Positions 7,093 to 15,401 of a stretch of DNA of 26,181 nucleotides are shown here, piece by piece. Position numbers and translations under genes: made by a program. The stretch is from CAXBPY01 sp003455275. GTDB lineage: Bacteria > Bacteroidota > Bacteroidia > Chitinophagales > UBA10324. The first letter of the stretch is position 1, and the number at the start of each line of letters is the position of its first letter. Location of the stretch: positions 1 through 26,181 of the forward strand of contig CAXBPY010000044.1 of the NCBI GenBank assembly GCA_963977675.1. Reading direction: 5' to 3'. Below the pieces are notes generated by a model, which was not told where the DNA came from, did not search any database, and saw only the letters and a program-made list of their open reading frames with translations.

Positions 7093-7905
7093 ATGAAAAT
7101 AAATTTAACTCACAACTCCATCTTCAGTGAAGAATGGACGCGAATTGTTTTCGAAAACAAAAACAAAGATTATGGCGCATATCAGCTTCGGCGCAAATCA
7201 AATTACCGATTGCTATTTTCATTATTGACCGGTGCCGGAATTTTGGCCTCATTATTCTTAACCACTTTTTATTTTTCTCATTCACATGTTGTCGCCGTTC
7301 ATCAACCTCCTAAATCAGATACTGTAATTGCTGATTTGAGGCCTCCCGGAAAACAAGAAGATGAAAAAAAAGTAAGCAAACCAAAACAACAGAAGAAAAT
7401 TAAGCCAGATGCCCCCGTTCTGATTTCAAAAGATTCTGTGATCAAAAAGATGGATACCACAGCTGTTGTCGTAAACAATAACCAATCAAATGGTCAAGAC
7501 ACATCCACTTCTAAAAGCAATTTGATAGCTGATGGAAAAAAGGGCAACGGAGGTGCTGGTGAAAAAAAAGATAATTCAGATTCAACAAGAATTTTTGTAG
7601 AGGTCATGCCGGAATTTCCGGGAGGTGATGCAGAGATGACAAAGTATCTGAAGAAAACTATTCAAACTAACCGACAGTGGAGGCAGGATGGATCTGAAGG
7701 AACTATCGTTTATCAATTTGTGGTCAATAAAGAAGGGAAGGTTTCTGATGTAAAAATTAAGCGAGATGGAGTGAGCTATGGTTTGGCTGAACTCAATACC
7801 AGCGCTTTTCTCGGCATGCCGAACTGGAAACCCGGATTTCAAAATGGCCATCCTGTAAATGTGTTAATGTGCATTCCTGTGATTTTCAAAAAAGCTGAAT
7901 GGTAA
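7093..7905 (+). CDS. TonB-family energy transducer
   Basis: TonB links the proton motive force of the inner membrane to outer-membrane transporters. The 270-residue protein has a cytoplasmic N-terminus with FENKNKDYGAYQLR (about 20-33), typical of Bacteroidota TonB proteins, a membrane helix at about 39-61, a Pro/Lys-rich periplasmic linker (about 70-160) and a C-terminal TonB domain. That domain begins with VMPEFPGGDAEM (171-182) and includes GTIVYQFVVNKEGKVSDV and the late GMPNWKPGFQNGHPVNV. The first part of the linker is strongly basic and Pro-poor compared with enterobacterial TonB. No ExbB/ExbD or receptor gene is adjacent, so its partner is unknown. Confidence 0.9.
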   Translation: MKINLTHNSIFSEEWTRIVFENKNKDYGAYQLRRKSNYRLLFSLLTGAGILASLFLTTFYFSHSHVVAVHQPPKSDTVIADLRPPGKQEDEKKVSKPKQQKKIKPDAPVLISKDSVIKKMDTTAVVVNNNQSNGQDTSTSKSNLIADGKKGNGGAGEKKDNSDSTRIFVEVMPEFPGGDAEMTKYLKKTIQTNRQWRQDGSEGTIVYQFVVNKEGKVSDVKIKRDGVSYGLAELNTSAFLGMPNWKPGFQNGHPVNVLMCIPVIFKKAEW

Positions 7906-7981
7906 ATTCAAATTTCTTTATTCAGATAATTAAAGGTGAAAGAGCATTTCTAAAATATATTTTTACCTCAAAGAATTATAA

Positions 7982-9283
7982 ATGGAAATTGCTTTTCTTC
8001 TTTCAGGAATTGCAGCCGGCGCAGTTATCGGTTGGCTTGCCGCACGAATGAGCGCACAGAAAAATTTGAATGCACTTCAAACTTCAAAAGCAATTGCTGA
8101 ACAACAATCAAATGATGCATACGCACAATTGCAGCAACTGAAATCGCAGTTAGAAAATAGTTTATCAGATGTGATGAAGTTCAGCGCAGAAATTGCTTCA
8201 TCGAAAAAAGAAAATGAAAATCTGAATCAGCAACTCGCCACACAAAAACAGGAACTCGAAAAGCTGAATGAGAAACTGAAAACAGAATTTGAAAACATGG
8301 CGAACAAAATTCTGGAAGAGAAAAGCGCCAAGTTCACCGAGCAAAACCGAACCAACCTCGATATCATTCTCAATCCATTGAAAGAAAGAATTCAGGACTT
8401 CGAAAAGAAAGTGGACGCCACATACAAGAGCGAAGCAGCCGAGCGCAATACACTCAAAGGAGAAATAAAAAATCTTTTTGAACTGAATCAAAAACTAAAT
8501 CAGGAAGCAAGCAACCTCGCGAATGCACTGAAGGGTCAAACCAAAACACAGGGAAACTGGGGCGAAATGATTCTCGAAAGCATTCTAGAAAAATCTGGGC
8601 TAGTAAAAGGGCGTGAATATTTCACACAGGAAAGTTTCACCAACGAAGAAGGAAAAAGATTTCAGCCTGATGTGATTGTAAAACTTCCGGAAGGAAAAAA
8701 TATAATCATTGATTCAAAGGTTTCGCTCAATGCTTATGAGGCATATTGCTCCGGCGAAAATGAAGACGACCGCAGCCGCTATCTCTCGCAGCACATCGCA
8801 TCACTTCGCTCACACATGAAGGGGCTGAGCGAAAAAAAATATCAGCAGCTTTATGAATTGGACGGTTTGGATTATGTGCTGCTCTTCGTTCCCATTGAAC
8901 CCGCCTTCAATCTTGCAGTGCAAAACGAAAGCAACCTGTGGAATGAGGCATTCGAAAAAAATATTGTCATCGTCAGCACCTCTACTTTGCTTGCCACGCT
9001 GCGCACGGTTGCCAGCATTTGGAAACAGGAAAAGCAAAACATCAATGCACTGGAAATTGCACGGCTCAGCGGCTCGCTCTACGACAAGTTTGTAGGCTTT
9101 ACAGAAGACATGATTGACATCGGAAAAAAAATTGACCAGAGCAAAGCCGGCTATGTAGAAGCAATGAAAAAACTCAGCGACGGCAGCGGCAACCTCATCC
9201 GCACCACCGAAAAAATAAAAGAGCTCGGAGCTCGCGCCTCAAAAAGCATGAATCAAAATTTGCTGCAAAGGGCGGAGGAATAA
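7982..9283 (+). CDS. rmuC: DNA recombination protein RmuC
   Basis: RmuC proteins limit rearrangements at inverted repeats and carry a restriction-nuclease-like core. The 433-residue protein has an N-terminal membrane helix (residues 1-21), a long coiled coil (about 25-185) and the RmuC domain (about 190-410). Conserved features are GNWGEMILESIL (191-202), FQPDVIVKLP (227-236), the core IIIDSKVSLNAYEAY (241-255), in which D244 and K246 match the nuclease-fold D-x-K, and later LLFVPIEPAF. The start ATG at 7982 directly precedes the membrane helix. The length is normal. The 3' half is noticeably richer in G+C than its neighbours but shows no break. Confidence 0.93.
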   Translation: MEIAFLLSGIAAGAVIGWLAARMSAQKNLNALQTSKAIAEQQSNDAYAQLQQLKSQLENSLSDVMKFSAEIASSKKENENLNQQLATQKQELEKLNEKLKTEFENMANKILEEKSAKFTEQNRTNLDIILNPLKERIQDFEKKVDATYKSEAAERNTLKGEIKNLFELNQKLNQEASNLANALKGQTKTQGNWGEMILESILEKSGLVKGREYFTQESFTNEEGKRFQPDVIVKLPEGKNIIIDSKVSLNAYEAYCSGENEDDRSRYLSQHIASLRSHMKGLSEKKYQQLYELDGLDYVLLFVPIEPAFNLAVQNESNLWNEAFEKNIVIVSTSTLLATLRTVASIWKQEKQNINALEIARLSGSLYDKFVGFTEDMIDIGKKIDQSKAGYVEAMKKLSDGSGNLIRTTEKIKELGARASKSMNQNLLQRAEE

Positions 9284-9284
9284 T

Positions 9285-9665
9285 TTAAAATTTCTTCCAC
9301 TCTCCTACTGAATCCCCATTCTGGTAAAACTCTTCAAGCATCAGTTTTCCATTTTCATAAAACAATTTCCGGTAACCATTCAGTTGGTTGTTCTTGTAAA
9401 TTGATTCCTCACTCAGCTTACCGGACTCATAAAAGCGGCGCAGCGTGTCGGTCATTTGGTTGTGAGAATAATTTCTTGTTTCAATCAACTTACCAAACTG
9501 AGAGTAGAGAAAATATTTTCCTTCACGCACTGAGGGAGAATCCGTCAGCACCGAGTATTCCTCCTTCAGCATTTTCCCGTCATGGTCGTAATAAGATTTC
9601 ACATCATGTGTTTTAGAACTGCACGAAACAGCAGCAATCAGAAGGAAGAAGAAATATTTTTTCAT
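9285..9665 (-). CDS. MORN-repeat (YwqK-like) lipoprotein
   Basis: The 126-residue protein has a lipoprotein signal (MKKYFFF..., lipobox AVSC at residues 12-15). The mature part repeats the pattern Y-x-x-G-K-L-x-E-E: YYDHDGKMLKEEY, FYESGKLSEESIY and FYENGKLMLEEFY, ending in GEWKKF. This is the MORN-variant repeat of the YwqK/toxin-antitoxin repeat family. Despite that family name there is no toxin gene nearby, and such proteins are widespread as surface or periplasmic repeats of unknown job. The gene converges on rmuC with a 1-nt gap between stop codons. The signal sequence is clear, the role unknown. Confidence 0.82.
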   Translation of the reverse strand: MKKYFFFLLIAAVSCSSKTHDVKSYYDHDGKMLKEEYSVLTDSPSVREGKYFLYSQFGKLIETRNYSHNQMTDTLRRFYESGKLSEESIYKNNQLNGYRKLFYENGKLMLEEFYQNGDSVGEWKKF

Positions 9666-9715
9666 TGGTGCAAAATACTGAGGGAGAATGGATGAGGGGT
9701 GATGGATGAGAAAAA

Positions 9716-9753
9716 GTATTTACTAATAACTGATAACTTTAAACAAATAACTT
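9716..9753. repeat. 38-nt dispersed repeat, copy B
   Basis: Second copy of the GTATTTACTAATAAC...AAACAAATAACTT repeat at 2402-2439 (33 of 38 identical). It lies 24 nt upstream of dapD, where it may overlap the promoter. The function is unknown. Confidence 0.6.
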
Positions 9754-9777
9754 TTCCTTTGAACCAAAATATTTCTG

Positions 9778-10608
9778 ATGACAGATTTGAAAAAACATAT
9801 TGAAGAAGCATGGGAGAACCGTGAACTGTTGAAAGATGCCACTACAATTAATGCAATCGAAAAGGCTATCTCTCTTCTTGATAAAGGTGAGCTCCGTATT
9901 GCAGAACCATTCATAACCGATCAGGGTAACAAGCAGTGGATAGTGAATCAATGGCTGAAAAAAGCTGTACTGCTTTACTTCCCGATCCGCCAGATGGAAG
10001 TTCACGAGGCTGGGCCGCTTGAGTTCTACGATAAAATTCCGCTCAAGAAAAATTATAAAGACATTGGAGTGCGCGTGGTACCACATGCTATTGCTCGTCA
10101 TGGAGCATTTCTTGCGAAAGGAGTAATTCTAATGCCCTCATATGTAAACATAGGGGCTTATGTAGACGAAGGCACAATGGTCGATACATGGGCAACAGTT
10201 GGTTCTTGTGCCCAAATAGGCAAGCATGTTCACCTTAGCGGCGGAGTTGGAATAGGTGGTGTTTTGGAGCCCGTGCAAGCGGGTCCAGTGATTATTGAAG
10301 ACAATTGTTTTATTGGTTCGCGTTGTATTGTAGTGGAAGGCGTCGTAGTTGAAGAGGGCGCAGTGCTGGGAGCGAATGTGGTGCTTACGCAATCAACAAA
10401 AATTATTGATGTGAGCGGCAGCGAGTCCGTGGAGTATCGCGGCAGGGTTCCGGCAAATTCAGTGGTGATTCCGGGTTCTGTAAATAAAAAATTTCCTGCC
10501 GGTGATTTTGGAGTTTCATGTGCTTTGATAATTGGAAAAAGAAAAGCAAGCACAGATATGAAAACTTCACTCAATCAAACACTGAGAGAATTTGATGTTG
10601 CTGTATAG
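9778..10608 (+). CDS. dapD: Tetrahydrodipicolinate N-succinyltransferase
   Basis: DapD succinylates 2,3,4,5-tetrahydrodipicolinate with succinyl-CoA in the lysine and meso-diaminopimelate pathway, so it also feeds peptidoglycan. The 276-residue protein has a helical N-terminal domain (about 1-95) and a left-handed beta-helix of hexapeptide repeats (about 100-235). Within it VDTWATVGSCAQIG (135-148), HLSGGVGIGGVLEP and IGSRCIVVEGVVVEEGAVLGA-type turns are visible. The C-terminal VVIPGSVNKKFP and the acyl-CoA-binding loop region are conserved. Length and start (ATG at 9778) agree with the family. The other dap genes are not nearby. A 38-nt repeat lies just upstream. Confidence 0.96.
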   Translation: MTDLKKHIEEAWENRELLKDATTINAIEKAISLLDKGELRIAEPFITDQGNKQWIVNQWLKKAVLLYFPIRQMEVHEAGPLEFYDKIPLKKNYKDIGVRVVPHAIARHGAFLAKGVILMPSYVNIGAYVDEGTMVDTWATVGSCAQIGKHVHLSGGVGIGGVLEPVQAGPVIIEDNCFIGSRCIVVEGVVVEEGAVLGANVVLTQSTKIIDVSGSESVEYRGRVPANSVVIPGSVNKKFPAGDFGVSCALIIGKRKASTDMKTSLNQTLREFDVAV

Positions 10609-10676
10609 TTTGCTATCAAATGCTTCGACAAACAAGGTTTGCCAAATATTTCAGGTCTCCCTTCTTCGAGCATTTT

Positions 10677-11513
10677 TCATTTCACGGCTTTCAAACTCAA
10701 ATCAAGAGACAAAGCAGAGTGAGTAAGCGCACCTACAGAAATAAAATCAACTCCTGTTTCAGCATATGAACGGATATTTTTCAGAGTGATTCCACCTGAA
10801 ACTTCTGTTTCAAATTTTTTGTCAATTAGTTTTAGTGCTTCTATGATTTTTCCGGGTGAAAAATTATCAAGCATTATGCGATTGACTTTTCCAACTGATA
10901 AAACTTCTTTCACTTCATCAATACTTCTTGTTTCAATTTCAATCGGAAGGGAAAGTTTTTTTTCTTCGAGATAATGATTTGCCTTTTCAATTGCTGCCCT
11001 GATTCCGCCGGCATAGTCAACATGATTATCCTTAATCAAAATCATATCATACAAACCGAAGCGATGATTTTCTCCTCCACCTATTTTCACTGCCCACTTT
11101 TCAGCCGCACGAAACAGCGGAGAAGTTTTTCGGGTATCAAGAATTTTTGCAGCAGTTCCCTCTACCGCTTTTACAAACTGGTTGGTCAATGTTGCAATCC
11201 CGCTCATGCGCTGCATGCAGTTCAGCACCAACCGCTCGCAAGAAAGAATACTTCGCTCCTCTCCTGTTACTTCCAGGATTTTGTCCCCGGGTTTTATTTC
11301 GCTTCCATCCGGCATAAAAACCTTCACATCCAGCAACGAATCGTATTCCCAAAAAATCATTTGAGCTAATTCAACTCCAGCTACAATTCCGTTCGCTTTC
11401 GCCCACAGAATTGCTCCGCCTTGTTCGCCTTCTGAAATTGTAGAAAGAGAGGTGTGATCGCCCTCGCGAATATCTTCAGATAATGATTGTGAAATAAATT
11501 CCTTCCAGTCCAC
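10677..11513 (-). CDS. nadC: Nicotinate-nucleotide pyrophosphorylase (quinolinate phosphoribosyltransferase)
   Basis: NadC makes nicotinate mononucleotide from quinolinate and PRPP in de novo NAD synthesis. The 278-residue protein has an N-terminal open-faced sandwich and a C-terminal barrel. Signature segments: ERLVLNCMQRMSGIAT (93-108), DTRKTSPLFR (126-135) with the quinolinate-binding Arg/Lys residues, GGGENHRFGLYDMILIKDNH (145-164), and the C-terminal EVSGGI and ISVGALTHS phosphate-binding parts. The start is a GTG at 11511-11513, overlapping the TAG stop of the upstream DUF4783-like gene by 1 nt, which indicates coupled translation. nadA and nadB are not in the window. Confidence 0.96.
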   Translation of the reverse strand: MDWKEFISQSLSEDIREGDHTSLSTISEGEQGGAILWAKANGIVAGVELAQMIFWEYDSLLDVKVFMPDGSEIKPGDKILEVTGEERSILSCERLVLNCMQRMSGIATLTNQFVKAVEGTAAKILDTRKTSPLFRAAEKWAVKIGGGENHRFGLYDMILIKDNHVDYAGGIRAAIEKANHYLEEKKLSLPIEIETRSIDEVKEVLSVGKVNRIMLDNFSPGKIIEALKLIDKKFETEVSGGITLKNIRSYAETGVDFISVGALTHSALSLDLSLKAVK

Positions 11514-11914
11514 TATTGTCTTTCGAACCGGATTTCTTTTATAAGCGATGCACCGGTTTTGTTGCGCACCAGAAAATATACGCGAAACGAATTAGCCCCG
11601 CTCGTCATGTTTCCTATTCCGTATTGCGATCCCTCAGAAGAAGTTCCGCGGTGAACCAATGAAAAAGAATTAACAGGGTTTTTCATAAAAAAATCTTTTA
11701 TCACCATTTGCGCTTGAGCCTTGCTGTATACAGCTTCTTTGTCTATTACAGTCACATCTACGCTTGAGTCGAAATATTGAGCAAGAACATCAGCATTTCC
11801 ACTCTTGATAGCATTTGCAACTAAATCGAGCACATCATACATTCCGAAAGTTTTTACTGTAGAAAAAACAGAGGTGACCGTTAGGGCCAGGAAGAAAATT
11901 CTGATTTTACTCAT
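11513..11914 (-). CDS. DUF4783-like exported protein (NTF2-type fold likely)
   Basis: From the ATG at 11912-11914 the 133-residue protein begins with a signal peptide (MSKIRIFFLALTVTSVF...). The longer frame from 11959 adds 15 residues ahead of a normal signal peptide and is rejected. The mature part has the order LVANAIKSGNADVLAQYFD, VDVTVIDKEAVYSKAQA, FFMKNPVNSFSLVHRG and a closing strand series. This resembles the Bacteroidota DUF4783 family, small NTF2/SnoaL-like proteins without a known reaction. The stop overlaps the nadC start (TAGTG), so the two genes are an operon; the same pairing in other genomes would be informative. Periplasmic location is inferred. Confidence 0.75.
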   Translation of the reverse strand: MSKIRIFFLALTVTSVFSTVKTFGMYDVLDLVANAIKSGNADVLAQYFDSSVDVTVIDKEAVYSKAQAQMVIKDFFMKNPVNSFSLVHRGTSSEGSQYGIGNMTSGANSFRVYFLVRNKTGASLIKEIRFERQ

Positions 11915-12109
11915 TGCAAACTTTTTGTTTAAAAGTAATTCGCTAATCTTCGGTTTCATATTTAAAGGGAGAAGTGTTTTTGCTTCGGCGCTCTAAGTTC
12001 AAAATCATGCCAATCATTTATTCAGATATCAAAAGTATGTTTTTACCAATGAAATAGAACCGATGTCTTAAAGTTTTCCCACATGACCGACAACTTTCGT
12101 TTTAAAAAA

Positions 12110-12117
12110 TAGTTTTG
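12110..12117 (+). promoter_or_regulatory. Possible -7 element upstream of gpmI
   Basis: TAGTTTTG fits the Bacteroidota -7 consensus TAnnTTTG and ends 6 nt before the gpmI ATG. A clear -33 TTTG at the usual spacing is not seen. If real, transcription would start at or very close to the ATG, giving an almost leaderless message, and a TTG start at 12115 would be excluded. Confidence 0.22.
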
Positions 12118-12123
12118 TGCGCA

Positions 12124-13647
12124 ATGAAGAAGGTGATACTAATCATAATGGATGGATGGGGACACGGGAAGGTTCCGGAAGCTGATGCCATTCAACAATC
12201 AAAGGCAACTTTTGTTCGCGGATTGTATGATAAATATCCAAACTCTGAGCTAATTACTTATGGAGAATCAGTGGGATTGCCTGAAGGTCAAATGGGAAAT
12301 TCTGAAGTTGGTCATCTGAATATTGGCGCCGGCAGAATTGTTTACCAGGAATTAGCTCGCATTAATAAAGCAATTCGTGAAAGGGAACTGAACAAGAATG
12401 TTGCTTTGTTGAACGCATTAAACTATGTGAAAGAAAAGAAATGCAAACTTCACTTGATCGGTTTGGTTTCTGATGGCGGAGTTCATTCTTCAATTGAACA
12501 TTTGAAATCATTACTCTCAATTGCTAAAGAAAATCAGGTTGAAAATGTTTTCATTCATGCTTTTACTGATGGAAGAGATTGCGATCCGAAAAGCGGATTT
12601 GGTTTTGTTAAGGAAGCAATTGAACATACAAAAATTTCAACCGGAAAAATCGCAAGCGTCATAGGAAGGTATTATGCAATGGACCGTGACAATCGATGGG
12701 AGCGCGTAAAACTTGCATATGATCTTTTAGTCAATGGAATTGGAAAACCTTCAACTGATATTCTTCAATCTATTCAGAATTCTTACGAAGAAAATGTGAC
12801 AGATGAATTCATCAAACCAATTATCACTGTAGATGAAAACAGAAAACCCATTGCAACCATCTCAGAAGGTGACGCAGTGATTTGTTTTAACTTCAGAACG
12901 GATCGTTGCCGCGAAATCACGCGCGCTTTGACACAGCAGGAATTTCCGGAGCATCAGATGAATCCACTGACGCTTCACTTCACTACGATGACAATTTATG
13001 ATCACACTTTTAAAAATGTGTTCAACATTTTTGATAATGAAGATATGAGCATGACGCTCGGAGAAGTGATGGAAAAAAATCATCTCAGGCAAATCCGGAT
13101 TGCTGAGACAGAAAAATATCCGCATGTCACTTTCTTTTTTTCCGGTGGCCGTGAAAAACCTTTTGAAGGAGAAAAAAGAATCATGATTCCTTCTCCCAAA
13201 GTTGCTACCTATGATTTGCAACCTGAGATGAGTGCATACAGCGTGCGCGATGCAATAATTGCTGAACTGAAAAACAAAAGTGCCGATTTTATCTGCCTCA
13301 ATTTTGCGAATGCTGATATGGTGGGCCATACCGGAGTTTTCACTGCAATCATGCAAGCAGTTGAAGCTGTTGATTCCTGTGTTCGTGATGTAGTTCATAC
13401 TGCATTAGAAAATGAATACACAGTTTTATTGACTGCCGATCATGGAAATGCAGATTATGCAGTCAATGAAGATGGAACACCAAATACTGCTCACACTAAA
13501 AACCCTGTACCATTTTTCCTGATTGATAAAAATTTTCATCCTGAAATCAGAAACGGAAAACTTGCAGACATTGCTCCCACTATTCTGAATATTATGGGAA
13601 TTGAAATTCCAAAAGAGATGAACGGAGAAATATTAATAGAAGGATGA
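12124..13647 (+). CDS. gpmI: 2,3-bisphosphoglycerate-independent phosphoglycerate mutase
   Basis: GpmI interconverts 3- and 2-phosphoglycerate in glycolysis and gluconeogenesis through a phosphoserine intermediate, using Mn ions. From the ATG at 12124 the protein has 507 residues, the family length. The N-terminal metal site is MDGWGHG (D10), the nucleophile is S60 in QMGNSEVGHLNIGAGR, and the inserted domain includes SDGGVHSSIEHL, HAFTDGRDCDPKSG and IGRYYAMDRDNRWERV. The C-terminal phosphatase half shows FFFSGGREKPF, NFANADMVGHTG and TADHGNADYA with metal-binding Asp/His. A TTG three codons earlier is a less likely start. It overlaps the next gene by ATGA. Confidence 0.97.
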   Translation: MKKVILIIMDGWGHGKVPEADAIQQSKATFVRGLYDKYPNSELITYGESVGLPEGQMGNSEVGHLNIGAGRIVYQELARINKAIRERELNKNVALLNALNYVKEKKCKLHLIGLVSDGGVHSSIEHLKSLLSIAKENQVENVFIHAFTDGRDCDPKSGFGFVKEAIEHTKISTGKIASVIGRYYAMDRDNRWERVKLAYDLLVNGIGKPSTDILQSIQNSYEENVTDEFIKPIITVDENRKPIATISEGDAVICFNFRTDRCREITRALTQQEFPEHQMNPLTLHFTTMTIYDHTFKNVFNIFDNEDMSMTLGEVMEKNHLRQIRIAETEKYPHVTFFFSGGREKPFEGEKRIMIPSPKVATYDLQPEMSAYSVRDAIIAELKNKSADFICLNFANADMVGHTGVFTAIMQAVEAVDSCVRDVVHTALENEYTVLLTADHGNADYAVNEDGTPNTAHTKNPVPFFLIDKNFHPEIRNGKLADIAPTILNIMGIEIPKEMNGEILIEG

Positions 13648-14216
13648 AGCTGTTACTGAAATATTTTCTTTTGCTCTGCTTTCTTATAGCATCTTCCTGC
13701 TCGGGAAGAAAAGATAATGCTCAACCCAACTCTTTTTTCTCTCTGAAAAGTTATTTCAATCAGCAGATTGATGCCTTGCAGAAATCAGGAGCTGACATCA
13801 TCAAAAAAACTTCGGTTGATAACGAAGCTACTGAAGAGTACAGAATTGTTGATGCAGACTGGCGAAGAGAATTTGATTCATTCATCGCCGCTGATATTTC
13901 CGGCGAAGAATTTACAAATGCTTATAGAATTGACACGGCTGACGAAAAAACCGATTCAATTCATATTGCGAAAACAATTCGCTACACAGCGATTGATAAC
14001 GAACAGAGAATAAGATTGATTGTTGTTCAGCTTGATTCGGCAGATCATATTTCCAGGATTGAGATTGAGGCTTACAAAAAAAGTGTCTTTTCAATTGTTA
14101 CTGAGAGTTTAGTTTATGTTCCCATGAAATATTTTACCATCACCAATTACGAAGATTCAGGTTGGCTTGGAAAAAATGAATTAAAGGTTGCAGGAATCAT
14201 TGTGATCAAATCGTAA
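13644..14216 (+). CDS. Lipoprotein of unknown function, coupled to gpmI
   Basis: The start ATG overlaps the gpmI stop (ATGA), so translation is probably coupled. The 190-residue product has a lipoprotein signal peptide (MKLLLKYFLLLCFL..., Cys19 in IASSC). The mature part is polar, with a helical opening (SYFNQQIDALQKSG) and later strands such as VDADWRREFDSF, KTIRYTA, RIRLIVVQLD and RIEIEAYKKS. Its closing IIVIKS strand suggests a beta-rich fold. The function is not recognised. Being between gpmI and folK does not reveal a role; such short gene packing is common here. Confidence 0.8.
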   Translation: MKLLLKYFLLLCFLIASSCSGRKDNAQPNSFFSLKSYFNQQIDALQKSGADIIKKTSVDNEATEEYRIVDADWRREFDSFIAADISGEEFTNAYRIDTADEKTDSIHIAKTIRYTAIDNEQRIRLIVVQLDSADHISRIEIEAYKKSVFSIVTESLVYVPMKYFTITNYEDSGWLGKNELKVAGIIVIKS

Positions 14217-14218
14217 TT

Positions 14219-14734
14219 ATGAATCAGGCATATCTATCACTTGGCAGCAATCTTGGAAATCGATTTGAGATGATTTCAAAAGCAATTTCACTTTTGAATT
14301 CTTTGGCAGGAAAGGTGGAAACCGTTTCATCTTTTTTTGAATCAGCCCCCTGGGGAAACACGGATCAGCCGGGGTTTATCAATACAGCGCTGCTTCTGAA
14401 TACAAAATTCTCCGCTGAAGAATTAATGACAATCATACTTTCCATTGAAAAAGGATTAGGCCGTGAACGAAACAAAAAATGGGAACCCAGAACAATTGAT
14501 ATAGACATAATCTATTTCAATCATGAAATTGTTACAACTGAAAATCTCACCATTCCGCATCCATACATGCATCAGAGAAAATTTGTTCTGATGCCAATGG
14601 TTGAAATTGCTTTTGATTTGATTCATCCGGTTTTTGAAAAGAACTCTTATGAATTATTGAATCAATGCAATGACACGCTTGCGGTTGAAAAAATTCCTTC
14701 AGATATTTCATTCACGCCGGCAAAAAATTATTGA
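14219..14734 (+). CDS. folK: 2-amino-4-hydroxy-6-hydroxymethyldihydropteridine pyrophosphokinase
   Basis: FolK transfers pyrophosphate from ATP to 6-hydroxymethyl-7,8-dihydropterin in folate synthesis. The 171-residue protein starts with YLSLGSNLGNR (5-15), has SSFFESAPWGNTDQPGFINT (37-56) for pterin binding and the ATP/Mg site GRERNKKWEPRTIDIDIIYF (81-100), with D94 and D96 as Mg ligands and R82/R84 on the mobile loop. HPYMHQRKFVLMPMVEIA follows. Position 89 is Glu where most family members have Gly (WGPR), a small oddity near the active site. The gene starts 2 nt after the preceding stop and 27 nt before the deoxynucleoside kinase, so gpmI-lipoprotein-folK-dNK may be one transcript. Confidence 0.95.
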   Translation: MNQAYLSLGSNLGNRFEMISKAISLLNSLAGKVETVSSFFESAPWGNTDQPGFINTALLLNTKFSAEELMTIILSIEKGLGRERNKKWEPRTIDIDIIYFNHEIVTTENLTIPHPYMHQRKFVLMPMVEIAFDLIHPVFEKNSYELLNQCNDTLAVEKIPSDISFTPAKNY

Positions 14735-14761
14735 CATATTTATACGGGTAATATTTCGAAG

Positions 14762-15394
14762 TTGCATAACTACATAGTCATAGAAGGAAACATTGGAGCA
14801 GGAAAAACTTCGCTTGCTGAAAAACTTGCTTCAGAGTTAAACGCACGGATCGTACTTGAACAATTTGCCGACAATCCTTTCCTTCCGCAGTTTTATAAAG
14901 ACCGTGAGCGTTACGCTTTTCCTCTCGAATTATTTTTTGTGGCTGAAAGATTTCAGCAACTGAAAGACACGCTTTCCAAGCAAGACCTCTTCAATCCAAA
15001 AACTGTAGCAGACTATATTTTCATCAAGTCATTATTGTTTGCCCGCGTAAACCTGAGCGATGAAGAATTCAAACTCTATCAGCGGTTGTTTCACTTCATC
15101 AATTCAACGCTGCCCGAACCCGATGTTTTTGTTTTTCTGCACTGCGAAGTGCAGCGGCTTCAAAAAAATATCAGCAAGCGGGGAAGAGATTATGAAAAAA
15201 ATATTACTGATGATTACCTCATGAGTATTCAAAATACCTACTTCGAATATTTTAAAACTGTAAATACTTTCCCTGTTCTGATTCTGGATGTGACCAATGC
15301 CGATTTCGTAAATGACAAGAACGATTACGAAAAAATAAAATCAATTATCCTGAGCAATCACGAGAATGGTATTCATCACTGGACCATCAGGTGA
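14762..15394 (+). CDS. Deoxynucleoside kinase (dGK/dAK family)
   Basis: The 210-residue protein belongs to the deoxynucleoside kinase fold that phosphorylates deoxyadenosine or deoxyguanosine for dNTP salvage. The P-loop is IEGNIGAGKTSL (7-18). It is followed by EQFADNPFLPQFYKD, the ELFFVAERFQQL helix with the catalytic-site Arg, and the lid SKRGRDYEKN. The end is unusual in having a short NHENGIHHWTIR tail. The start is a TTG at 14762-14764, two codons before the conserved NYIVIEGN, and no closer ATG is available. Substrate cannot be settled from sequence. Context with folK suggests a nucleotide and cofactor metabolism run. Confidence 0.88.
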   Translation: MHNYIVIEGNIGAGKTSLAEKLASELNARIVLEQFADNPFLPQFYKDRERYAFPLELFFVAERFQQLKDTLSKQDLFNPKTVADYIFIKSLLFARVNLSDEEFKLYQRLFHFINSTLPEPDVFVFLHCEVQRLQKNISKRGRDYEKNITDDYLMSIQNTYFEYFKTVNTFPVLILDVTNADFVNDKNDYEKIKSIILSNHENGIHHWTIR

Positions 15395-15401
15395 ATCTCG
15401 C

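Noticed and set aside
10609..10676. Hairpin between dapD and nadC as a terminator
   Set aside because: Arms near AAATGCTTCGA and TCGAGCATTT pair only with a bulge and a loop over 30 nt, without a T run, so support is weak.
12862..13398. 178-codon minus-strand ORF inside gpmI
   Set aside because: It is opposite a fully conserved enzyme gene, which explains the open frame; no start context or domain supports it.
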